From Ignelater luminosus (Eukaryota; Arthropoda; Insecta; Coleoptera; Elateridae): DNA of 64,000 bases. The stretch spans positions 321,644 through 385,643 of the forward strand of contig VTPC01089975.1 in NCBI GenBank assembly GCA_011009095.1, read 5' to 3'. A program made the position numbers and the translations under genes. The notes beneath the pieces were generated by a model, which was given only the letters and a program-made list of their open reading frames with translations, searched no databases and had not been told where the DNA came from. Shown in pieces: positions 48,091 to 58,300 of this stretch; position 1 is the first letter of the stretch, and each line of letters begins with the position of its first letter.

Positions 48091-50161
48091 TTTTTTTTAA
48101 ACACCTTTATTCAGGTATGACTACTACAATCTTAATATAATTAATTTATTAGTACAGATGAATTGTGTTTATATTAAACAAGACTTGTGTGGAAATACTA
48201 AACCAGTGCTTAGTTGCCAATAGTACTCTTTACGTCTTTTATCTACATAATTCATGCGGTTTTGTTCGCTTCAGTCTTCTTCTTTCATTGGTTGTGCCCA
48301 ATAATTGAATTGCTTCCACGTTTGGATGATTGAGAAGTCTAATCTCATGTTTATTGGCTCGTTCCTTGATGACTTCCTCTATCGTGGGTATATTGAGGTC
48401 GTTATATATTTCGTTATTGGTTACGTATCGATACGCGTTGGTGATCATCCTCAGGAATTTGTTTTGACATTTTTGTATTATCTCTCGATTAGATTTATGT
48501 GCACAACCCCAAAGTTGTATCCCATACATCCATATCGGTTTGAATATAGATAGATAAATAGTTCTTTTACAATGAAGATTCATTTTAGAATAATGTCCAA
48601 CCAGCCAATACATTTGTCGTTGTTTAATGCGAATTTGTTCAGCTTTTTTTCTTAGATGGTGTTTCCAGTTTAATCTTGAATCTAAATGAAGCCCAAGATA
48701 TTTTGCTGATTCTGCTTGAGGGATTGGTACCTCGTTGAGATATGTTCTTAGGCTGCAATTTCTTCGCCGCAGCATATATGTGACGTGGACTGATTTCAGC
48801 TCGTTAAGCTTGATTTTCCAGTCTTTTGTCCATCTGTTGATTTTGTTCAGTGTGCGTTGAGTTTTCTCAACTGCTATTGATTGTGATTCATTTACCGCCA
48901 TGATTACAGTATCATCTGCAAAGGTTCCGGTGAATGTCTCATCTGATGTTGGAATATCAGCAGTATATAGCAGGTACAAAAGGGGTCCCAACACACTTCC
49001 CTGCGGTACGCCTGCTTTTATTGGATAAAATCTTGACTTGGCATCCTCGTGCATCACTCGAAATTGCCGATTAGCTAAGTATGATTCTAGCAATCTGCAG
49101 TAATTTTTGGGTAGCATTTTACTCATCTTGAGGATTAAACCTTTGTGCCACACTTTGTCAAACGCCTGCGACACATCAAGGAATACGACAGAGCAATATT
49201 TCCCTTCTTCAAAAGCTCGTTCAATGACTTTGATGACTCGATGTACTTGATCGATAGCTGAGTGTTTATTTCGGAATCCGAACTGGAAGTCCGGGATGTT
49301 TATTAAAGGCTTAAGCCGCTTTAAAAATAGTTTCTCGAATAGTTTTGAGATTGTTGGAAGAAGTGAGATCGGTCTATACGATCCAACTTCCTCGTCTGGC
49401 TTATCTGGCTTTTTTAACATGATTATCTGTGCCATCTTGAAGCACTCAGGAACGTATTCCAAGCGTAAGCAGACATTGAAGAGATATGTAAGCATGATAA
49501 TGGCCTTCCTTGGCAGTTCTTTGAACACCCCAGGTGATATTTCGTCGATCCCTGGTGCCTTTTTTGGATTGAGATTTTGATCTATTTCTTTTGCTATTTC
49601 TATTGGTGTGAACAATTTGAATGCTATTTCTGGTTGATAAGTTGGTATAGTTTGGATATCAGACTGTATTTCGTGTGGTTGGAATGTATTTGCTAGATGT
49701 TGCGCAAACAATTCAGCTTTTTCACCGTTTTTTCGTAGCCAGTTACCTTGAGTGTCTCTTATGAGAGGGACACGAGTAACGGGCCTTTTATATCTTCTTG
49801 TCGCTTTCCACAATGAGTATTCCTTGTCCACTTCCGGTCCGAGGTTATTTAAGTACTCGTCGAGGCAATTTTGTTTGTATGTATTAATCATTTCTCTGAC
49901 TTGATTGCTTATTCTGTTGAATTCTGTTTTATCAGTAGGGTTTCGGGTAGTGTGCCATATCCTTCTGGCTCTCCTTCTTTCTTTAATTTGTTCCCTAATA
50001 CTAGCAGGATATTTTATTTCACATATGGGAGTTTCTTTTGCTTCAGGGGTAGCTTTTCTTGCTGCTGTTTTGATATTCTCAATAAAATTCCTAGATTGCC
50101 ATTCTAGGTCCTTTTTAGATTTCAAGTTTACTTTTAAATTGATTATCTCTTCCAGTTTATC
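48091..50161 (-). mobile_element. Jockey-clade LINE, 5'-truncated
   Basis: A 2.07-kb insertion on the minus strand. Its 3' end is at 48091 with an A-tail (nine T on the plus strand at 48090-48098), preceded on the minus strand by the polyadenylation signal AATAAA (48106-48111). The coding frame runs open to the 5' break at about 50161, where TGA of the host sequence follows, so ORF1 and the endonuclease of a complete Jockey element are missing. That is the usual result of incomplete target-primed reverse transcription. Confidence 0.9.
48239..50125 (-). CDS. Jockey-type reverse transcriptase (C-terminal part of ORF2)
   Basis: A 628-residue intact frame, here counted from a TTG codon; the frame stays open to about 50161 (LEEIINLKVN precedes it), so there is no true start and the left edge is the truncation. 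Residues 1-150 correspond to the linker after the endonuclease. The reverse transcriptase follows: GIDEISP (192-198), SYRPISLLPTISKLFEK (249-265), FGFRNKHSAIDQV (282-294), catalytic FLDVSQAFDKVWHKGL (315-330), GVPQGSVLGPLLYLLY (372-387) and the catalytic FADDTVIMAV (402-411). The C-terminal part has KYLGLHLD and WMYGIQLWGCA, as in Jockey. All catalytic aspartates are present and no stop or frameshift is seen, which points to a young insertion. Without endonuclease and promoter it is not autonomous. Confidence 0.92.
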   Translation of the reverse strand: MKSKKDLEWQSRNFIENIKTAARKATPEAKETPICEIKYPASIREQIKERRRARRIWHTTRNPTDKTEFNRISNQVREMINTYKQNCLDEYLNNLGPEVDKEYSLWKATRRYKRPVTRVPLIRDTQGNWLRKNGEKAELFAQHLANTFQPHEIQSDIQTIPTYQPEIAFKLFTPIEIAKEIDQNLNPKKAPGIDEISPGVFKELPRKAIIMLTYLFNVCLRLEYVPECFKMAQIIMLKKPDKPDEEVGSYRPISLLPTISKLFEKLFLKRLKPLINIPDFQFGFRNKHSAIDQVHRVIKVIERAFEEGKYCSVVFLDVSQAFDKVWHKGLILKMSKMLPKNYCRLLESYLANRQFRVMHEDAKSRFYPIKAGVPQGSVLGPLLYLLYTADIPTSDETFTGTFADDTVIMAVNESQSIAVEKTQRTLNKINRWTKDWKIKLNELKSVHVTYMLRRRNCSLRTYLNEVPIPQAESAKYLGLHLDSRLNWKHHLRKKAEQIRIKQRQMYWLVGHYSKMNLHCKRTIYLSIFKPIWMYGIQLWGCAHKSNREIIQKCQNKFLRMITNAYRYVTNNEIYNDLNIPTIEEVIKERANKHEIRLLNHPNVEAIQLLGTTNERRRLKRTKPHELCR

Positions 50162-50373
50162 TCAGAAACAAAAGCAGCAAAACAAAAAAAACACGTGCAG
50201 CAAAAGTGAAGATTTTGAAGAAGATACAATGCAAAGTGGAAGATGTGACTTTTCTTGTTGGTCAGCTCATGCGAAAACTATTGCACCGATTTCGATGCGG
50301 TTTTCACTAGGTTATGAGTCAGAGAAGATTTGTAGGCTTTAGGAGAGGTTGTTGGAGAGGCAAGTTTAAAGAT
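50162..50373 (+). repeat. Direct repeat right of Jockey element
   Basis: The 212-bp right copy of the bracket repeat, TCAGAAACAAAAGC to CAAGTTTAAAGAT. It includes ATTTCGATGCGG missing from the left copy. Similarity stops at GAT on this side and at the A-tail on the other. Confidence 0.9.
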
Positions 50374-53300
50374 GAAAACTAGTTAAGTTATTTGCTTCAA
50401 TTACGTATAGGTAGGCGACTTGATTGTAGGCCGGCAGTGACGATTTGTAATATGATGGACCTTCTTGATTTGCAGTCTTGGCTTTCTAAAACACTTTAAT
50501 ATCACCTTTGCGACTGCGACACACAATCACGAGAGTATAAATTGAGAGAAGGAGATCCAAGTAGCTGCACAATCTATGATAAAACGGATTTGCCGAAAGA
50601 TTTGTTCGAATATTAAAAAGGCTTTGATTAATTTTTGCTAAATAAGTACTAGATTTAACTTTTTTATTACTGCTTACTTCTATATAGGTTTAGTAAAGTC
50701 TTTACCAATTTATTTGTAGTTTTTTTATGTCTTTTTCTCTTTTTGAAGAATTTATTTCTTTTCCACTAGTATTATTACCTGTTGATATTTGAATATGTAA
50801 ATTCTGCTGGTGTACAACCTCCCAATTATATGATGTTTATTAAATTGTCTAATTTGCGATCAATTTATAAACCGTTTCTTAACGCCTGATATATCTCAAC
50901 AAGTTTTCCTAATCATAAATTTTGTTTAAGGAATATTATGGAAGATTTTTTACTGTGAAATGCAGTTTCTAAAACCGTTTATGTATAATAATCGAAAGTT
51001 ATGTATTTAATATTTTCCATAATAGAATTTAATTTTCTTTTATTTATTGCAATTCTGAGACCAGAAACTTTGTGTAGAAAATCTGCAAGTATTAACTAAT
51101 ACATTATATGCAATAAAATGCAGCACACCCATTTGTTTGTAACATAATGCTAACCTCTGTATTGTTCAGCTTTCTCGAACTTATACCTTTCTTTAAATAA
51201 ATATTTAGTAAATGGAAAAAAACAAACACAGATACTGTTAGAGAAATGTGAATTCTTCTCATTAAATTACTTTATATGTAAGTAGAATCCAATAAATAGT
51301 GTAATATCACAGCTGCTAATAAAAACTGTTTATAGTAACATAGAATTTCCTGTGTATTATAGTATCTTATTTTACAATAAGCAGTTAATGTTAAAATATC
51401 CATTCTGCCACTTGAAACAGTTATACACAAGAAAAATAAAAAAGTCGGTTTTATGAGAAATTATATTAGTTCAAATGACAAACTGAAATCCAAAACTTAT
51501 TAAAAATGTAAGTTTACATAGAAATCGCTTTTAACATCATTTTCATTTTATTTTTTTTTTTGTAACTCGAATTATATATGAAGATATAATTCATTTTGTA
51601 TAGTTGCATATAACTTGCAAAACATGTTCTAGTAAATTGTAGAAAGGTTGTAGAATTTTATTTATTTCATCTGAAAGTTGCAGAACAAAAATGTATAATG
51701 TCTAAAGTGATATTAAATTATGGATACACATTTCTGGAGAAGATCTCCCCAAAGAGCTTTCTAATTTGCATTTAATGATTTCTATTTTCATAACTTGTAA
51801 GGTAACTCTCGATTTCAATAGCAAAATTTCTTGAAATTGTTTTTTAAGTTCTTTTTGGAAAGGTAACGTATATACTGACAGACTCTTATCTTTAGAGATC
51901 AGAATATTTCTCATAAAAGATGTTAACATGCATAGTATTTCCATTTTCTTAACTACAACTCATTTTTAATCGTTAAATCAAATTGCGTTCCCACACACAC
52001 ATGTGGGGAGACTCATGTACATCAACAAAGCTCAGGTACCAACAGAATGTGGAACCCGCTGGGTACAACAATACAAAGTACAATATCGCCCAAATACCAA
52101 CCTCAACACACTCGCTCTGACGGTATCGTCTTTCATACCGGCCTTATTCGTACCTGCCATTCAACAAGTGATAGAGATAGATGGAATACCTCAGGAAATA
52201 TGTTTTTAATGATGGAATTAAAGGATTGCGTATTTATAAGAGAGAGAACGGTCAGAAGATTAAGCTATTTTGTTATTTCTGTACATACCAGAATTCTTAA
52301 AAATCCAAGAAATTCCTTCCACATTCGGATTTCGATAGTTAGAATCCTTATTTAAAAGCCCATCATCACATTATTTTAGAACAACCGAAAGACAACACTT
52401 TATACGAACTCACGCACGATACAAAGCAGACAATAGTTCACCGAGGTGCATTTTATGTTCGTCCCCTCAATATTTGTTCAGACTGCTCTATTATTCTATC
52501 AACAATTGCCGGGCCATTGTGTGCCCATCTGTGCCGCGACCGGGAGCTTATATTGTTAAGTCTTCAAGCCCGGTTTGACCCCGCACAGGTGAGGCAAAAA
52601 GACTTGTCATATGCGATGACCCTTTTATATCAGAATGTCCTCTCTATCTTATCTAATACTTTGATTGATCTTATGTCATCATTTAAATCCGTGAAAAATG
52701 AGTAGTTTTGTGGGAAAATAAAACCAGAAGCAAAGAAGCATTCATGCGTTCAACTTCTATTAAATAAGGCTATGAATTCAAATTGTATTTGATTTGAATT
52801 TCCGGATTTACAATAAAAGATAAAAAAATTAAGTGTACATATTTGTGGGTATTTAGTGTTTAATAAGTTAAAAAAAATAAATAAAAACTCAAAAATGCTA
52901 AATTTAATAAACACTAGCTTGAAGGTCACATTCATAGTTAAAAACTGACAAAGTTCCATCTCTCTCTTTAATTTTAGTTATAAAATTCTAACCTGGCAAT
53001 ATTTACTGCATGTAATATTGTTCTGAGAAGTAATGTTCAGGAATTCAACAATTCTTAGTGACCGATCCGTCACGAAATTTCGGAAACCTTCAGTTTTCGA
53101 CCTTGGAATAATAATAACCACCCCCCACTCATGGATTAGAATCTTGCAACGGCGAAATCATTTCTTCAATCTAGAAGTTTATTGTCGTTAAATAAATCAG
53201 ACATTTTCTAGTTACAATCACCTACTAAGGTGAATATAACTTACTTGAATGGAAATACAAGCGAACTTCAGTATATAAGGTGTAACAAATAAGGGGATCA

Positions 53301-54862
53301 AATCCACCACGTTCCTTACTAGTATCTTGTATCTTCTTCGGGCAGTGCTTGTCAAACTTTTGTCGTATATGTTCCCCTTTTTTTAATTAATTGTCAGTTG
53401 GACAGTCTTACAAGTAATATAACATTAATTTTTGCATACATATTTAGGTAATATTATTTCTCAGTTGTTGATAAATCGTTGGAAAAGTTGCATGTCTTGA
53501 CAGCGCTGCAACACTACTTATTCTTTCCATCGTTTTATTGTCGAAAATCATAAAACCAACAGAAGGCGTCAAATTTTGCAAAATATGGTGGGAAATGAGA
53601 TGAACAACAGTTGCAATTAGCGTTGCCAGAACTGATACGTCTCTAGATGTGAAGATTTTACAATTTTCTCAGTGTTTCTGACGACTACCAGGTGTGGTGT
53701 ATATTCCACGTTATATGTGAATACAGTGTAGATCTTTTGCAAAACCAGTTTTTTTCTTAAAAGTTTATAAAAGAATCGCAGTAAAGATATTACATCTGGT
53801 GATAAATATCAGATCTTTATAATTAAAAGGTAAGGTCAGAAACCATAAACATATACCAAACTCCAAAGAGTAAAGAAAGTGGAAGTGCCGAAGCAATAAA
53901 AAAAAGATGCAATGCCTTCGTAGTTTACAAAAATGATACGATCATAGCTAAAAGTACGAAAGGTTCTCTCGAGTTCAGAGATGGGGTATAAAAATCTACT
54001 TTGGCATCAGATGCAGCCAATTAATATCTGTCTTTGAACCTTTTAGACAATACCTAATAGATTTAGTTTTAAATCGGTGGATTCTTTGTGCTAATGCAGA
54101 ATGAAAGCAGATAATTCACTACATGTCGTTTTTCCATTTATGGCACCCAAAAGCTCTAGGACCAGGGAACATTTTAGAGGTTTCTCCAAGAAACGCAAGT
54201 TAGAACTTGCACAAATTTGAAATTATGCTTCAAGCATTTTGAAATATTTGCTGTTGTTGTTCTTGGAAGACAGTTAACGTTCTACAATATTTCTTGTTTT
54301 TTTCAAAGGGGGATGCGTTCCATAACTTGAGAACCATCAATCTAGTACCATAGTCTCTGTTTAAAGAAAACATGAAAACTCATAAAAAAAGTAGTTATAA
54401 GTTACAGACACCAAATTGGCTATACGAGTATATTTCTTAGGAACAAGCTTCAGTCGTTACATAAAAACAGTCTAGCCATAAAAAGGGCCAAAACTATTTA
54501 CCAGCGGAAGTGGTGTAACACAAGGTTATTATTATTAAGGAGGTGTGAAATAATGAAACGCATTAGCCAAGCCTCTAGATGAACTTAGAATACTTAGAAA
54601 ATATCTAACTTATAATAATTACATAGAAATAGTTTTTCCCAAGCAAAATCAACAATATCTTTTGTAAATAAGTTTCAAAAATACATGAAGGACAAGACTA
54701 ACTGGCCAAAGACTTGTGGAAAATGTTGTTCAAGTCAAAGAAGCCTGATTGGAGAAACGAGTAAATGACCAATCGATGAGTTATTCTTATTACAAAATCT
54801 CTTAAAACTTTAAAACTCAATAATGTTGATTACCCTCCTTATTAGCAAAAGTTCACAATACA
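50374..54862. other. AT-rich DNA, no gene seen
   Basis: No recognised gene. A locally more balanced stretch at 51960-52620 holds frames of 62-102 codons without known motifs. CCAAAGACTTGTGGAAAATG at about 54706 loosely resembles a Tc1 C-terminal motif but cannot be supported. Confidence 0.45.
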
Positions 54863-54864
54863 TA

Positions 54865-55308
54865 CAGGAGCTGTCAAAAAGGACTAACTAGTTTATTTTC
54901 TTAAATCAAAAATTTATTTTTATAAATTATACATTGAAACAAAAGGGTTTCCTGAAGTGTATGAATGGAAGATGTATTTATTAAATATTGTGTGGCTCAA
55001 GTCGTTTTCAAAACATTCTTCTAAGCGGAATAGCTCGAATCTCTGCCTCAATGTTTCTTTTAAATTCATCGATTGTTCTTGGTTTTGCAATATAAACTTT
55101 ACTCTTTAGGTATCCCCATAGAAAAAAGTTTAAGTCGCCATTGCGAGAAATGGGTCGTTGTGGAAAGACTTCCATACAAATTCAAGCTGTGTGGCTGGTT
55201 GAGCCATCTTGCTGAAACCAAAGTCCAATACAAAATATATAGCGATTGTTCTGACATTTAATTTTTCATTTAGAAGATAAACTACTTAGTCTTTTTTGAC
55301 GGACCCTG
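54865..55308 (-). mobile_element. Internally deleted mariner-type transposon
   Basis: A 444-bp element between TA dinucleotides (54863-54864 and 55309-55310). The terminal inverted repeats are CAGGAGCTGTCAAAAAGGAC (from 54865) and, read inward from 55308, CAGGGTCCGTCAAAAAAGAC; the full 28-bp pair matches at 23 positions. Inside it keeps only the transposase C-terminal end on the minus strand. It is a deletion derivative on the way to becoming a MITE, moved, if at all, by a transposase encoded elsewhere. Its ends differ from the 23924-25030 element, so it is a separate family. Confidence 0.8.
55020..55138 (-). pseudogene. Transposase C-terminal remnant
   Basis: The minus strand reads FFLWGYLKSKVYIAKPRTID followed by EFKRNIEAEIRAIP. 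This corresponds to the segment right after the third catalytic aspartate (DFFLWGxLK) in mariner-type transposases that are widespread in insects. The aspartate itself falls at the edge of the retained piece, and the rest of the enzyme has been deleted. To the right (55150-55230) further pieces such as a short QDGSTSHTA-like stretch read on the minus strand are compatible with the second catalytic motif region but are not open. Confidence 0.75.
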
Positions 55309-55310
55309 TA

Positions 55311-58300
55311 CTTAACTGTATCTTTTGAGTTTTGAAAGGTGATCAAACCTGTTTTACATTGTAAAGTATTTTAGCAAGATGTATCACTATCTAGATTCGT
55401 GTTTTCCTGATGAGCCCTAAGTTCTCGCCGACTTTCGTTATTTGCTATAAATTACATGGTTTTATCGTAGATTCTTGTAAATCTCCAAAGTTCTTCCAAG
55501 TTGCCAAATCTTTATGGGTTCTTAGGTTTCCAGAAAACTCTGAATTTTGACGGGACTGTAAGTCCGTCCGCACCTTCAGATTTTTTTACAAATCTGTAGA
55601 TTTGTATTTTAATCAATCCACACAAATCTTTTAGAAAGACATGCGTTGAGAGCCTTAGTAATAGTATAATTAGAAGCAGAAAACATTAAAACGTCTAAAA
55701 GTTTCTATTGTTCTGCTAATGCATAGATAAAAAATTACGAATAGCAATAACTTCTCTATTGGAATTTAAGTATCGTAAACCATTTTTCAAAATAGACACA
55801 CTACTGGTTGTAATAAAAATGAGAAAAAGTCAACTAAAATTATTTGCTAAAAACATACCCAATGTACTATCCCAGAGTTGCTTGTGTGTTAATCAGACTT
55901 GGACATTTATTTCATGTTGTTCTCAGTAGAATATAGTTTAGATTTAGTAACTAAGAATATCTTCTGACTAAAGACTACACTTGGAAAGCATCAAATCTGA
56001 CCTAAACAGATTTGAAAGATAGTTATGAGTTCTGCAACCAACCCTTGCCACAAAGGTCATTTGAGTTAATTTATCTAAAGTGTGCAAAATGAGCTGTGAT
56101 TGTGTAATATTTTCTTTTTCCTTGGCAAATGGTATCTCCACTTACATTTCTTGCGAGAAAAACTGAGAATCAAATCATACATCTTTTCTGCAGTAAAGAG
56201 TTCGTTTGATTTATTTACAATTTTAGGGTGAACGATACTACTATAGAGCACATGAAAAATCCACTGTGATAGAGCTACACTGTTCATCATAAATATTCCA
56301 TATTAAGTTTTTGGACAGCTTTAAATCATTCCTTTATAATTAGAGAAAACGTAAAGCTATGATGGATTTAGATTATAAATTAACTAAACACTTTTGATTA
56401 TGAAGAAAAGAAGAATTCAGGCAATCTAAACTGATTATTAATGGTTTATCTTTCAAACAAAGGGCCTATTTACAGAATTCGAAAACGTAGGCGCATGTAG
56501 TGTAACCCGTTGAAGATATATCTCAAAAGAGTTTCTGGCCTGCAGTCTATTGCTCAAAATTAGCTCCTTGCAAACTAATTGGTCTTCAGTTGTGATAAAT
56601 CCAATTACGTACGATAAAGGCCTTTTTCTTATCATTTGCTTTCTAACCGTCTGTTACCATTCGAAATCATAGCCAATCTTTCGTGTTAACCATCCTCTGC
56701 ATAAAGATATACTTCACTTTACCCCACTAGTACCAAAGAAACGATTTATGTTTTGGTTGAGTACCCTGCATGAAACCTTTTGAAAAATGGGTCTCCATTA
56801 AATGATTACTTCCCGATACTAAAAAGCATGACAAAATAGTTTTCTCGCCTACGTAAACGCAATGCTGCTTTTACTCTAAAAGTAGACCAAAAAAGCTGTA
56901 GCTAGAATTGAAAATCTTTTCGATCAGTTCGATCAGTTAATTGTAAATCTCACTTCTAAAAAAAATTCAGAATGGTCATAGGAAAAATGATGTTCAAACT
57001 TAGATACGAGTATATGCCAAGTAAGTCTTCAACACGGCAAGAAAACACAAATTCTTTGAATTCTCACATTTATTCACACTGACTTTACCTTACATTCACA
57101 ATATCAACAACTATAAAAGCAGACAAAGCATATTTCAACTACTTATAGCGAGATATGTTTAGATTCTCTCTCACGTAGGTATTTACAAAATTGCCTATTC
57201 TCATAATATGGTTTGCAGCGCTAAATGGTTGTTTTGTAAACATCATTTCCAGTTTTGCTAGGGCCGAGCATCAAATCAAAACTATTATAGTTATAATTTG
57301 ATTAGTCGTTCATTTGCTGTAATCTCATTTTTACTTTGTACTAGAAAAGGGCGTTAATTTAATAAATATACATATAATATAATTTTGGAATCCAATCATC
57401 TAACCTCCAAATCCAAATTTTAATGACTTGGTGTAGGTTATAATTGATCAATGACAGAACACGTTTACTAATTCTTATAATATATGTGGTTTTTAAAGAG
57501 AGATGATGAAGAAATCATGAAAGGACTCTGGTCTAAAGTAAACGAACATTTTTAATATCTCATAGTTTTTTTGAAACCTTGCCTTATTTTGATTTTGTCA
57601 TACTAATGGTTACGTTGGAAGTTAGGGTACTGACATCAAAAATGTTTTTTTTCAGTATTTTCCCTGCCCAGTCCGACACTATAGACAAATTCAAAGCATC
57701 CAATTCTGAAATGTAACACACTCAACCATAAAACATAAACCTAGAAACTAAAAACAGAAATAAATTTTTCCTAAGAGCACTACGTAATCAATAACAAAAC
57801 AATAACCGTCCAAATTTACTGTCTGCATGCACTCTAAAAGAAGCTATAGTTATTTTGAGAATGTGTTTCTAATAGGAAGTTTACTGTGAGAAAACTAAAA
57901 TTTTAACAACGTAACCCACAGCTTATGAAGACGTTACTTCATTTAATCTTAACTACAAAGAGCAATTTTTGAAAAATTATTTAATAAGCTTTGTTTATTT
58001 AAACGGTGACACGAAAATAATAATTGGTAAAAGCTTAAGTAAGGATTGAGATGTCATACATTATTAAGACATTCCCTTTTTTATTCTCACTTTGATCTGA
58101 CATTTAAAATATATCAAAAATAAATTTGTATTTAAAACAAGAGATGAAATTTGTCAATTTCATTGTTCTTATCTTGTACGTCTAAAGCTTTTAATAAAAG
58201 AAAAAACAAAGTAATAATATTAATACCCTTCAAAAGATAAAAGAGACTTTTTATAAAAAAAAGGTATAGAAAATAATATTACTAACATCTACTTAGAATA

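Noticed and set aside
49905-50342. 145-codon plus frame across the Jockey 5' end
   Set aside because: It is the antisense of the RT frame plus the flanking repeat; a shadow, not a gene.
54700-54770. Possible Tc1 C-terminal motif (LWKMLFKSKKPDW)
   Set aside because: Too short and without the preceding SPDLN block.
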